Assembly (NCBI RefSeq): GCF_013283875.1
Contig: NZ_CP054139.1
Span: 3,658,001-3,722,000, forward strand
DNA: 64,000 nucleotides
Direction of reading: 5' to 3'
DNA from: Mucilaginibacter mali
Lineage (GTDB): Bacteria; Bacteroidota; Bacteroidia; Sphingobacteriales; Sphingobacteriaceae
The translations under genes were made by a program, and so were the position numbers. Positions 24,047 through 33,153 of the stretch are shown one piece after another. Position 1 is the first letter of the stretch, and every line of letters starts with the position of its first letter. The notes under the pieces were generated by a model. The model worked only from the letters and a program-made list of their open reading frames with translations. It did not search any database and was not told where the DNA came from.

Positions 24047-27000
24047 ATGAAAATAAAATTAAACTTTATTATCGCTTTAATTTTGCTGTTAAAAACGGCA
24101 TCTGTTTTAGCACAACACGACCCAACCAATTACATTAAGCCCCAATTAGTGCCCGCTTCGCCAACTGCGGCTAACCTGGGTAAATATGGTGATGTCCCGG
24201 TCAACATGTCAACCGGGATGGCTAATGTAAGCGTACCTATATTCACTGTACAAGGGCAGGATATTAGCCTGCCCATTAGTTTATCGTATAATTATAATGG
24301 AGCCAGGCCATCCGAACAAACAAGCTGGATTGGTTTAGGCTGGTCTTTACAGGCCGGTGGTGTTATTACCCGCCAAATACGTGGCCGAATTGATGAGAAT
24401 AATACTACCGATCCGTATGCCTACGAAAATTTATACAACACATCGCTGATATACGATACAGGCGATACATTTTTACGGGCGGTGGCCACCGGAGACACCT
24501 ACGATACTGAACCTGATATTTACAGCTTTAACTTTAATGGGCACTCGGGAAAATTTATCCAGATAAAGAACCAGTTTTACGTTTTTCCTTATCAAAAAAT
24601 AAAAATAACGGGCGATGCTGGTGTGGGCTACAGCATTACTACCGAAGACGGTACCAAGTATGATTTTTATACTACCGAAAACACTACCGTAAAATCAACT
24701 CCGGGCGGTGCTAACTGGGGTACCTACCATTCTGCCTATTATCTTAACCAGGTAACAAATGCCGCTCAAACAGAATCTATTTTTCTTACTTATCAGGGCG
24801 AAAGCGACGTCATTCAAAACGGGGCCTACTCTCAATCGTACGACAGATCTAATTTCCGTACATCGGGATGGTTTAACCCTTACGATCCCGGCATTGGTAC
24901 CGAATCTACATTATACCCCCTTCAAACAACCATGCCTTCGCGGGTTTCGGCAAAAAGGCTCGACCGGATATACTCTTCCAAATTTGAGGTTGATTTTATA
25001 CCTGAAAGTACGGAGCGGCAGGATCAGGCAAACAGTTATGCCCTGCATAGTATCCTTGTAACAGCATCGGGTGGTTCGACAATTAAAAGCGTGGTATTAA
25101 ATCACGATTACTCTGATTCGCAGTATTTGAAACTATCGTCGGTAAGTGAAATAAATTTGCAAAATGATGGCGGCTTGACCTCCCCTACCGATTCTTTAGT
25201 GCAAAAATTTACATATGCCGACGGACTACCGGCACGGAATAATCCAACCGTTGGTACCGACCACTATGGTTATTATAACGGCACTACAACTAACCTGGGT
25301 GGCAAACTAATACCCGGTTATATAGCCGGTTCGGACATTGGCGCCAACCGGGAACCGAACCCTGCATTCGCAATGGCGGGGATACTTACAAAAATAACTT
25401 ATCCAACCGGTGGTACAACAAACCTGGAATATGAAAGCAATACGTTTACCGGCGCTGCCAGGAAAGACAATATAGGGGTTTCAAGAAGCGCTACCAGGCA
25501 CGATTACACTACCACAAACGATTTTTATATCTTCTCGCGGCCGTTTACTATCGATTTGACTCAAAAAGTTTACATCTCATTGTCCCGCTTTCCTAAAGAT
25601 ACGGTAGGGCCACCTGATGACAATCTTAAACTTAAAGACAACAAAGACCCCGAAGCGGTGATATACGATAGTTCGAATAATGTAGTATATACCGGCCGGA
25701 TAAATGCCTACTCTCTAAATGGTGGCTACCAGGATAGCATAATGATGTCGCCGGGTACTTATACCTTAAGGGTTGAGTGCGACGCTACCGAGAATTACAC
25801 TACGGCTGGCGTGGGCTTTACCAAAACCAGTACCGAATTAGAAAACATTAACGGGCATGGCTTAAGGATTAAAAAGATAACATCTAACCCTGTTATCGGC
25901 ACGCCATTAGTTAAAACCTATGCTTATGAAGGTGGCACAGCATTAATGCCGGCTTACGATTCGCACGATTATTACCGCAGGATTCACGACGACCCTACAC
26001 CTGGTTTCGAAGGTGTGTATCACGACTATAGTTACACCATTTTCAATTCATCGTTAGAACAGGGTACCGCATTAGGCCTGCCTTTTTATTACCGAACTGT
26101 AACCGAATATACCGGACCAGATACCGCCGCTTTAAAATCGGTTTACACATTCGACAGCCAGGACGATGGCAGCAACTTTATGGGTATCGACCCTGTAGGC
26201 GAATATCATTACAAAAAGGTGGGTAATAATTATAACCTGCTAAGTTCAAAAGTTAGCCAGTATACTATCGGGACTATCGATGCCTATTTTTATGGAATAA
26301 AAACCTATGTAAATATCAGAGAGATATATCATTACACGCATTATAATGATTATAATTACTATGCCCCAATTGGTACTTATGTACGTTCGGAGTTTAAATA
26401 CCTGCAAAGCACTAAAGAAACCACCTATAATACCGATACCCTATCAACAACCACTATAAACGAGTACAGCCCTACCACGCATAACCTGCTTAGTGTTAAA
26501 ACGCTGTCATCCGATGGGGTATTAACCACACAGAAGTTTAAATATCCCGAAGATTACAACAGCACCATTGGCGGCAGCCTGGTTACCGCCAATGTAACAG
26601 GGCCTATAGAAAAACAAATCTGGCGAAAAGCCCCTGGTGGATCGTCGGTAATGATAGGCGGCAGTATTACCCAGTTTGACAATACCCTGCTGAAACCCAC
26701 GGCCATCTACGCGCTGGAAAACACAACCGGGCTAAGCACTTTAAGCAACGAAACTCAAGACGGAAGCAGTAAATACAACACGCTGCTAAGCGACAGCCAC
26801 TACCAGCAGAAAGTGAATTACTATTACGATAGTTATGCCAAAATAAACCGCCAGCAGTTAACAGGCGGCATCAGCATGTCATATAAATACGGCAACCACC
26901 CGGTGGCGGGTGTTTATTTGGTGGCTATAGATACCAACCAAACCAACTACCCGGTAGCCGAATGTAAAAACTGCCAGCCAACCGAATTTTTTACCGAGAA

Positions 27001-27958
27001 CTTTGAAGATGGTTCTTATACAGCGGGCGCGGCGCATACCGGCAGCAAATATTATAACGGCACCAGCTATACCGTTAACTGGACTTTACCTAACAGCCGC
27101 TCTTATGTAATTAGTTACTGGTATAAAAGCGGTACCTGGAAATACAGCGGCGAAATAGCTTTTACTGGCACCTATACCATGAGCAATGGTACCGCTTACG
27201 ATGATATACGTGTATATCCTGCCGATGCGCAGGTATCAACCTATACTTATAACCTGGGGGTTGGCCTTAACGCCACTATTGATGCCAAGGGCCTTACCAG
27301 TTATTACGAGTATGATGGCTTTAATCGCCTGCGAAACATTAAAGACCAATATGGCCGCATCCTTAAAAACAATAGCTATAACTATGCAGCGCCGCGATAT
27401 GCCAATGCCGAAATTAACCAGGTGTTAACGCGTGCAAATAGTACCTGCAGCAGTGGCAATATAGGCGCCCGCTACGTTTACCGTGTACCAGGCGGCACTT
27501 ACCTTTCTACCGTTAGCCAGGCCGATGCCGATGCCCAGGCCCAGGCCGAAGTAACCGCTAACGCGCAAACTTCAGCCAATGCCAATGGCGGCTGTGTTAT
27601 ACCAGTACAACTAAGCTTTGTTAACCATGTTACTAACGGCAGCGCGCAGTTATACACCCTTACTGTAAAGAATGCCCAGGGCGAAATACTTTATACGTTT
27701 AATACGGCAGCGCTTACCAGTACCACCACCCCGGCTTTAATACCCAAAGGTGTTTACACTTTTGAGTTCTATACCTATGGCGATTGCGTTGATAATTTAG
27801 ATTACGGCTGGAATAACCTGTACCTCACCAAAGGCACATCCACAACAGCTTACAAAAATGTACTGTCTGATTGTATCAGTACCTATGTGATCAAAAACAT
27901 CGACCTTACCGATACCGGGCTTTGCACAATTAATATGGAAGGCAACAACGTAGATTAA
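24047..27958 (+). CDS. Giant YD-repeat-related exported protein with DUF5977-like region
   Basis: 1303 residues with signal peptide (IIALILLLKTASVLAQ). The N-terminal part (LGKYGDVPVNMSTGMANVSV, SLSYNYNGARPSEQTSW, GLGWSLQAGGVITRQIRG) is the start seen in Bacteroidota RHS/SpvB-like proteins. Scattered YD-type phrases follow (YYEYDGFNRLRNIKDQYGRI near residue 1088). Around residues 1150-1185 there is an Ala/Asp-rich segment (VSQADADAQAQAEVTANAQ) typical of DUF5977. No RHS core (DPxG) end and no toxin tip are present. It precedes a complete RHS gene by 10 bases; the pair may act together, one as shell or adhesin and the other as effector, but that is inference. Confidence 0.82.
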   Translation: MKIKLNFIIALILLLKTASVLAQHDPTNYIKPQLVPASPTAANLGKYGDVPVNMSTGMANVSVPIFTVQGQDISLPISLSYNYNGARPSEQTSWIGLGWSLQAGGVITRQIRGRIDENNTTDPYAYENLYNTSLIYDTGDTFLRAVATGDTYDTEPDIYSFNFNGHSGKFIQIKNQFYVFPYQKIKITGDAGVGYSITTEDGTKYDFYTTENTTVKSTPGGANWGTYHSAYYLNQVTNAAQTESIFLTYQGESDVIQNGAYSQSYDRSNFRTSGWFNPYDPGIGTESTLYPLQTTMPSRVSAKRLDRIYSSKFEVDFIPESTERQDQANSYALHSILVTASGGSTIKSVVLNHDYSDSQYLKLSSVSEINLQNDGGLTSPTDSLVQKFTYADGLPARNNPTVGTDHYGYYNGTTTNLGGKLIPGYIAGSDIGANREPNPAFAMAGILTKITYPTGGTTNLEYESNTFTGAARKDNIGVSRSATRHDYTTTNDFYIFSRPFTIDLTQKVYISLSRFPKDTVGPPDDNLKLKDNKDPEAVIYDSSNNVVYTGRINAYSLNGGYQDSIMMSPGTYTLRVECDATENYTTAGVGFTKTSTELENINGHGLRIKKITSNPVIGTPLVKTYAYEGGTALMPAYDSHDYYRRIHDDPTPGFEGVYHDYSYTIFNSSLEQGTALGLPFYYRTVTEYTGPDTAALKSVYTFDSQDDGSNFMGIDPVGEYHYKKVGNNYNLLSSKVSQYTIGTIDAYFYGIKTYVNIREIYHYTHYNDYNYYAPIGTYVRSEFKYLQSTKETTYNTDTLSTTTINEYSPTTHNLLSVKTLSSDGVLTTQKFKYPEDYNSTIGGSLVTANVTGPIEKQIWRKAPGGSSVMIGGSITQFDNTLLKPTAIYALENTTGLSTLSNETQDGSSKYNTLLSDSHYQQKVNYYYDSYAKINRQQLTGGISMSYKYGNHPVAGVYLVAIDTNQTNYPVAECKNCQPTEFFTENFEDGSYTAGAAHTGSKYYNGTSYTVNWTLPNSRSYVISYWYKSGTWKYSGEIAFTGTYTMSNGTAYDDIRVYPADAQVSTYTYNLGVGLNATIDAKGLTSYYEYDGFNRLRNIKDQYGRILKNNSYNYAAPRYANAEINQVLTRANSTCSSGNIGARYVYRVPGGTYLSTVSQADADAQAQAEVTANAQTSANANGGCVIPVQLSFVNHVTNGSAQLYTLTVKNAQGEILYTFNTAALTSTTTPALIPKGVYTFEFYTYGDCVDNLDYGWNNLYLTKGTSTTAYKNVLSDCISTYVIKNIDLTDTGLCTINMEGNNVD

Positions 27959-27968
27959 CCTAAACCTG

Positions 27969-30900
27969 ATGAAAGCAATGAAAAAACATTTAAAACCTTT
28001 AATCCTGTTGGTGCTTGCGTTAACAGGTATATATGGCGCTGCAAATGCCCAAAGCAACACGCGCAATTATATAATGACGCGTGTGCCGCGCACCCCCATA
28101 AAAACCAATGGCCGGCTGGATACGCTAACCAGTAATAAAGATTCGGTACAAAGCACTATACAGTATATTGATGCCCTTGGCAGGCCGGTGCAAACTGTAC
28201 AAATGTTTGGCAGCCCTACCGGCAAAGATGTGGTGCAAGGCCAAATGTATGATGAGTTTGGCCGCGAGATGATCAAATACCAGCCCTATACCCTAACACC
28301 AACCGCGGCGGGCCAATACCAGCCCCTGGCCGTTTTTGGTACTGGCACCTATAGCGGCAGCCAGCAGTATAACTTTTACCAGCAAAGCGGGCAGGGTTAT
28401 GTAAATACCCCGGTGGCCTTTGCTGCCAGCATTACCGAACTGTCATCTGTAGGCAGGCTAACCGAACAGGGGGCGCCGGGCACAGCCTGGCAGTTGGGTG
28501 GCGGCCATACCGTGCGTATGGATTATGCTAACAATAATACCAAGCCGCTTAGCGATACCGCCAACACCCGCCGCGTGGCGCGCTATACCGCCGTTGCCAA
28601 CAGCAATGGCAGCCGCACACTTAGCCGCGACAGTAGTTTTACTGCCGTATATGCAGCCAACCAGTTAAGCGTAACCATTACCAAAGACGAGAACTGGGTA
28701 AACGGCCGCGCTGGCACGGTTGAAGAATATAAGGATAAAGACGGCCGTGTGGTATTAAAGCGTACCTACAACTACAAAAGTGGTGCGCTTGAAACCTTGA
28801 GCACCTATTATGTGTACGATGATAAAGGGATGCTGGCCTATGTGCTGCCGCCCGGTGCCAACCCTGATGCTACCGGCAGTATTAGCAGTACCACGCTTAC
28901 CAATTTTTGTTATCAGTACCGATATGACGACCGTGGCCGCATGACCGAAAAACGTATCCCAGGTAAAGGTTGGGACTTTACGGTATATAACATTATAGAC
29001 CAGGCGGTAGCCACCCAGGACAGCATGCAGCGCGTAGCCAACAAATGGATATTTACCAAGTATGACGCTTTGGGCCGCGCGGTGCTGACCGGTATATGGG
29101 ATAACAGCAATACTGCCATTAGCAGGACAAGCCTGCAAACTACGCTAAGCGGCCTGACCACCAACCTTTGGGAAGGCCCGCAAAACAGCGGCAGCGGTTA
29201 CACCACAGTTGCATGGCCCACCAGTTATACTACGCTGCTATCGGCCAATTATTACGATACCTATAGTAATATCCCAGGCCTGCCATCGGGCTATACAGCG
29301 CCCGGTAACGCGGTATTGAGCATGGCTAAAGGACAAGTAACCGCCACTAAAACTGCTGTGCTGAACAACCCGACAGATATGCTGTGGAGCGTACATTATT
29401 ACGATGATGAGGGTAAAGCCATAAAAGTGTACCAACAGCATTACCTGGCGGGGGTGCAAAGCAATTATAATTACGATGAGGTAAGCACAACGTACGATTT
29501 TAATGATGAGGTAACAGCCACCACCCGTAATCATTACATAAAAAACAGCGGCAATACTGATAAAGTATTAGGCGTAAGCGTAGGGAATACTTTTGCTTAC
29601 GACCATACCGGCCGTAAATTGCGTACTTACGAGCAAATAAACAGTGGCACCAATACCATACTAAGCCAAAATGTTTATAACGAACTAAGCCAGCTTTACC
29701 AAAAAAACCTGGGTGGTATTAACGACCCGGGTAGCGGCAGCACACCGTCCACACTAACATTAGGCAGCGGCGATGCGGTAACCAGCGGGAGCGTAACCAA
29801 AACAGCTTCGGGAAGTATTACGCTTAGCCCGGGCTTTTATGTAAGTAGTGGGGCTACATTTAGGGCATATATATCGGGTTACCTGCAAACCATTACCTAT
29901 AACTATAACGAGCGGGGCTGGCTGCGTACGACAGGGAGCAGTGGCAATTTGTTTAATATGGAACTACAGTACGAAACGCCCACAAGCGGCAAGCAGTACA
30001 ACGGTAACATAGCTCAGATGGATTACAATACCACTAAAGAGACCAACCCGGGCAACAGGACGTTTGCCTACAGTTACGACAAGTTGAACCGCCTGACCAA
30101 CGCTGCCTTTACCGGTGGCCTAACAGCCGACGGCCTGGGCGAAACCATAGCTTATGACCAGATGGGTAATATTACATCGTTAACCCGTGCTGCCCAAAGC
30201 TATGGTGCTTTAGGCTATAGCTACAGTGGCAACCAGTTAACCGGAGTAACCGGCACAGGCTTTACTACCCGTAGCTATGCTTATGATGGCAATGGCAACG
30301 CCACCAGCGATGGCGGCAGTAAGAACATTGCTTATAATTTATTAAACCTGCCACAAACCGTAACCCAAAGCAGTACCACACTGGCTACTTACACTTACGA
30401 TGCGGGGGGCCAAAAACTGCGTAACACCGGAAGTGACGGTACCTGGGATTATGTAAACGGCATTGTTTACAAAAATAACGCGATTAGTTTTATACAAACC
30501 GAAGAAGGCCGTGCCGAGCGCAAAACAGACGGCAGCTATAATTACGAGTATAACCTGAAAGACCATTTAGGTAACACCCGTATTAGTTTGGATAGCTATG
30601 GCGGCGTAGCCCGTGTATTGCAGGAAGACGAATACTACAGCTTTGGCCTGCGGAAAACCTACGGCGGTTATGATTTTTCTAACAATAACCGTTATCTTTA
30701 TAATGGCAAGGAGATACAAACCGATTTAGCTAATCAGTACGATTACGGGGCGCGCTTTTATGATCCGGTGATTGGGAGGTGGACGAGTGTGGATCCGCTG
30801 GCGGAGTTAGGCAGAAGGTGGTCAACCTACACTTATGGATTTAATAATCCAATTAGTGTAATTGACCCAGACGGCATGTGGGGAGACTACTATAACTCAG

Positions 30901-31574
30901 ATGGATCCTATTACGGTAGCGATGGGAAAAATGACAACAAAGCATACGTGGCTGATGGTGTCACCAAAAATAATAAAGGGATTGTAACTTCAGCCAATAA
31001 TGCTAAGGAGTTATCGTTAAGCCATGACAAGTTTGCGATATCTTCCAATGTGGTTAAACATGAATCTTCAGGAGATGCGTCAGAAAGTTTATGGATAGCT
31101 AATGCTGCTAACAATGCTAAAGACAATAATGCTATAGATTATAAGAGACAGAACTCAACTTTATATGATCAACTCACCGATCAAAACTATTCAACTACTC
31201 CAGCTTCAGCGCGTAAGGCTTTAGATGATAATGACAAGAGTAGTGATGCGAAGAATGCAAGAGCAGCTGTTATTAGCGTTTTATCTGGTAAAGCTGATCC
31301 TACTGGTGGAGCTGTACTTTGGGACGGCACCGACTTCTTGCAAAAAGGGGAACATCAGGCTAAATTTAAACAGTATAGTTGCATTGATATAGGAGCCTCT
31401 GATTTACAGAAATATGTTAACGCAAATAAGAAAACCAGTCCAGAGGCAACCTTTAAAACAGCCATTGATGGTAGAACATCCTATGAGGGATCTGGTAAGG
31501 GTAAAAACTACTCACTATACTCTACAGGCGTTCAAGGAAAATCAATATTCTGGAATATAGGAAAGAAGAAATAA
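27969..31574 (+). CDS. RHS-repeat protein with variable C-terminal tip, probable polymorphic toxin (SleB-like hydrolase tip)
   Basis: 1201 residues with signal peptide (LILLVLALTGIYGAANAQ). DUF6443-like N-terminus (QYIDALGRPVQTVQMFGSP), YD repeats (YDKLNRLTNAAFTGG, YSYSGNQLTGVTG), and the RHS-associated core at about 905-967 (YLYNGKEIQTDLANQYDYGA, RFYDPVIGRWTSVDPLAELG, ending VIDPDGMWG). Behind it is a 230-residue tip in visibly AT-richer DNA. Tip motifs VKHESSGDASESLWIANAAN (about 1027) and LSGKADPTGGAVLWDGTDFL (about 1106) resemble the Glu-containing EARGE segment and the DPTGGA segment of SleB-type cell wall hydrolases. This suggests a peptidoglycan-cleaving tip. RHS and core are certain; the tip activity is a motif-level inference. 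Confidence 0.85.
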   Translation: MKAMKKHLKPLILLVLALTGIYGAANAQSNTRNYIMTRVPRTPIKTNGRLDTLTSNKDSVQSTIQYIDALGRPVQTVQMFGSPTGKDVVQGQMYDEFGREMIKYQPYTLTPTAAGQYQPLAVFGTGTYSGSQQYNFYQQSGQGYVNTPVAFAASITELSSVGRLTEQGAPGTAWQLGGGHTVRMDYANNNTKPLSDTANTRRVARYTAVANSNGSRTLSRDSSFTAVYAANQLSVTITKDENWVNGRAGTVEEYKDKDGRVVLKRTYNYKSGALETLSTYYVYDDKGMLAYVLPPGANPDATGSISSTTLTNFCYQYRYDDRGRMTEKRIPGKGWDFTVYNIIDQAVATQDSMQRVANKWIFTKYDALGRAVLTGIWDNSNTAISRTSLQTTLSGLTTNLWEGPQNSGSGYTTVAWPTSYTTLLSANYYDTYSNIPGLPSGYTAPGNAVLSMAKGQVTATKTAVLNNPTDMLWSVHYYDDEGKAIKVYQQHYLAGVQSNYNYDEVSTTYDFNDEVTATTRNHYIKNSGNTDKVLGVSVGNTFAYDHTGRKLRTYEQINSGTNTILSQNVYNELSQLYQKNLGGINDPGSGSTPSTLTLGSGDAVTSGSVTKTASGSITLSPGFYVSSGATFRAYISGYLQTITYNYNERGWLRTTGSSGNLFNMELQYETPTSGKQYNGNIAQMDYNTTKETNPGNRTFAYSYDKLNRLTNAAFTGGLTADGLGETIAYDQMGNITSLTRAAQSYGALGYSYSGNQLTGVTGTGFTTRSYAYDGNGNATSDGGSKNIAYNLLNLPQTVTQSSTTLATYTYDAGGQKLRNTGSDGTWDYVNGIVYKNNAISFIQTEEGRAERKTDGSYNYEYNLKDHLGNTRISLDSYGGVARVLQEDEYYSFGLRKTYGGYDFSNNNRYLYNGKEIQTDLANQYDYGARFYDPVIGRWTSVDPLAELGRRWSTYTYGFNNPISVIDPDGMWGDYYNSDGSYYGSDGKNDNKAYVADGVTKNNKGIVTSANNAKELSLSHDKFAISSNVVKHESSGDASESLWIANAANNAKDNNAIDYKRQNSTLYDQLTDQNYSTTPASARKALDDNDKSSDAKNARAAVISVLSGKADPTGGAVLWDGTDFLQKGEHQAKFKQYSCIDIGASDLQKYVNANKKTSPEATFKTAIDGRTSYEGSGKGKNYSLYSTGVQGKSIFWNIGKKK

Positions 31575-31575
31575 T

Positions 31576-32295
31576 ATGATAGCTCACAGAAACCTCTATT
31601 TAATTGTAACAACAGTCATTGCAGCGACGATGACCATTGTAGTATCATCATCCTTTAGAACTAATCGATTTCCCATCAAGGTTTCTTCCGATACAATCTA
31701 TCCCATGATTAAGGGTAACTTTGTTAAAAGACTAACAGTGGGTAAAGGTTGCGATCAGTTCAATGGCTTTTATCGAAGACTTGGGATTACAATAGCCAAT
31801 TATTATACGATTAAGGATTCGCTAACTATAGATTTAAATAAGGATGGTATAAAAGACGAGTTATTGATACTATCACCTACTTCTTTGGATGACACGAAGT
31901 CAGATTGCACCTTTAAAATTGACAAAGAACCACATAGACTGTTGGTAGAGGTCATAAATATAAAGGGAACTTCAAAGGTACGTGAAGTTTACCCCAATGT
32001 AGTATCTAATATAGGTGGGGTGTTGTCTCATTACGATGGCATCTTTAAAACTATGAAAGGGTTCAAAATTGTCCATGAAGCTGGCGAAAGATACTCTTGG
32101 CATTATACCACAGAGTTTGAATTCTTGAAAGGTGAAACTGTGCTAACAAAGATTCAAAAGACCTGTTCATTTAATGGCAAACATAAAACTGTAGAATACA
32201 AGTATCCTTATAAGGCAATAAAAAGTATTAATATCCCAGATACTTTAAATAAACAATGTAACTGTGATACGTATTGGTCTAAACTTGATAAATAA
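31576..32295 (+). CDS. Exported or membrane-anchored protein next to the RHS tip; candidate immunity protein
   Basis: 239 residues, not matched to a family. The N-terminus (LYLIVTTVIAATMTIVVSSS) is a signal peptide or membrane anchor, so the body is likely periplasmic. Residues near 88-105 (DLNKDGIKDELLILSP) resemble a calcium-loop motif, and there are four scattered Cys (two in CNCD near the end). The gene starts one base after the RHS stop codon and shares the AT-rich composition of the RHS tip, as expected for a toxin-tip and immunity pair exchanged together. A periplasmic location would suit protection against a cell wall hydrolase. The function is inferred only from position, location and composition. 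Confidence 0.6.
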   Translation: MIAHRNLYLIVTTVIAATMTIVVSSSFRTNRFPIKVSSDTIYPMIKGNFVKRLTVGKGCDQFNGFYRRLGITIANYYTIKDSLTIDLNKDGIKDELLILSPTSLDDTKSDCTFKIDKEPHRLLVEVINIKGTSKVREVYPNVVSNIGGVLSHYDGIFKTMKGFKIVHEAGERYSWHYTTEFEFLKGETVLTKIQKTCSFNGKHKTVEYKYPYKAIKSINIPDTLNKQCNCDTYWSKLDK

Positions 32296-32417
32296 AAGAA
32301 AATGGGTCATGTATCAAAATAGTTAGTAGTTATTTAGCTGTTTGAAAATCAACGCTATCGCTTTGATGGCATATTTAAATTTCTTAAAAGCGGGTAATAC
32401 TAAGGTATCATCCGTTC

Positions 32418-32445
32418 AAGCCCAACCAAGTGTTGGGCTTTTTTA
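32418..32445 (+). terminator. Terminator behind the RHS/immunity unit
   Basis: Perfect 9-base stem AAGCCCAAC (32418-32426) against GTTGGGCTT (32432-32440), five-base loop, followed by TTTTA. It lies about 120 bases after the stop codon of the candidate immunity gene and would end the plus-strand transcript. Confidence 0.85.
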
Positions 32446-32589
32446 TTTGGAATAGGCTTTCTTAGCTTTGTAATCTCTTAACAGGGCATCTATAACAGAA
32501 TACAGTTGTTTCCTGTCTTCATCCGTTATGGTTGATATTTCTACAACACGATTAAGTAAGTCGTTATCAATTTTAAGTTCCGATAGATC
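32443..32589 (-). pseudogene. Remnant of an XRE-type regulator (C-terminal end only)
   Basis: A minus-strand frame of 48 codons plus stop encodes DLSELKIDNDLLNRVVEIST followed by DEDRKQLYSVIDALLRDYKA and KKAYSK. This is the usual C-terminal tail of small helix-turn-helix XRE regulators in Bacteroidota (a stretch like LLNRVVEIS...DEDRKQLYSVIDALLRD). The frame is closed upstream by TAG at 32590-32592, and no helix-turn-helix part is present, so the gene is broken. It marks a recombination or decay scar next to the RHS unit. Confidence 0.65.
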
Positions 32590-32612
32590 CTATCAAGTAA
32601 TCATGATAGGAT
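32587..32612. repeat. Short inverted repeat at the edge of the XRE remnant
   Basis: Perfect 9-base arms ATCCTATCA (32587-32595) and TGATAGGAT (32604-32612) with an eight-base loop. It sits exactly where the regulator frame breaks. No T-tract on either side. Confidence 0.6.
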
Positions 32613-32726
32613 TGGTCATTATTATCAGGATCCCTCCATACACTTTTTTAATTATCAGCTATTAATAAACAACCGATACATAATTAACCCGCCATTATTA
32701 TAGCCTTAAAAAAAAATGTAAATAAA

Positions 32727-32773
32727 TTTGCGCAACTCAAAAGTTGCATATATATTTGCAACCTGAGAGTTGC
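32727..32773 (+). promoter_or_regulatory. ArsR-gene promoter with two palindromic operators
   Basis: A perfect Bacteroidetes -7 box TATATTTG (32751-32758) lies 20 bases behind a TTTG -33 element (32727-32730). Two 16-base palindromes overlap it: GCAACTCAAAAGTTGC (32732-32747), between the two boxes, and GCAACCTGAGAGTTGC (32758-32773), over the transcription start area. Their centres are 26 bases apart. The arrangement predicts repression of the operon by its own ArsR product. Confidence 0.8.
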
Positions 32774-32790
32774 TAATTAATTATCAAAGA

Positions 32791-33114
32791 ATGAAACAAG
32801 ATATATTCCAGGCCATAGCCGACCCGACACGCAGGGCAATTTTAACGCTGCTTGCCATCCAGGCGCTGACACCAAACGTAATGGCCGAAAAATTTGACAT
32901 GACCCGGCAGGCGGTATCAAAACATATTAAGGTGCTTCATGAATGCGACCTGGTTAAAGCCGAGCAAAGCGGCCGGGAAATTTATTATCACTTTAACGCG
33001 AAAAAAATGCAGGAATTTGACCACTGGTTAGCCCAATTCAGGCAGAGTTGGGAAACACAATTCAATCAACTCGATCAACTATTATCGACCATTAAAGAAC
33101 AGGGCACGGAATAG
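32791..33114 (+). CDS. ArsR-family winged-helix transcriptional repressor
   Basis: 107 residues from the ATG at 32791; an earlier in-frame TTG at 32770 falls inside the second operator and is unlikely. The sequence has the ArsR winged-helix layout: DIFQAIADPTRRAILTLLA, the helix-turn-helix around residues 33-60 (NVMAEKFDMTRQAVSKHIKV), and the wing (KAEQSGREIYYHFN). There is no Cys metal-binding motif, so it belongs to the non-metal group (often found with SRPBCC/AHSA1 partners). It heads a three-gene unit with an SRPBCC and a VOC protein, and probably binds the two palindromes upstream of itself. Inducer unknown. Confidence 0.92.
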   Translation: MKQDIFQAIADPTRRAILTLLAIQALTPNVMAEKFDMTRQAVSKHIKVLHECDLVKAEQSGREIYYHFNAKKMQEFDHWLAQFRQSWETQFNQLDQLLSTIKEQGTE

Positions 33115-33153
33115 TATTAATACCAATAATTATTAACCAAACATCTATAAACA

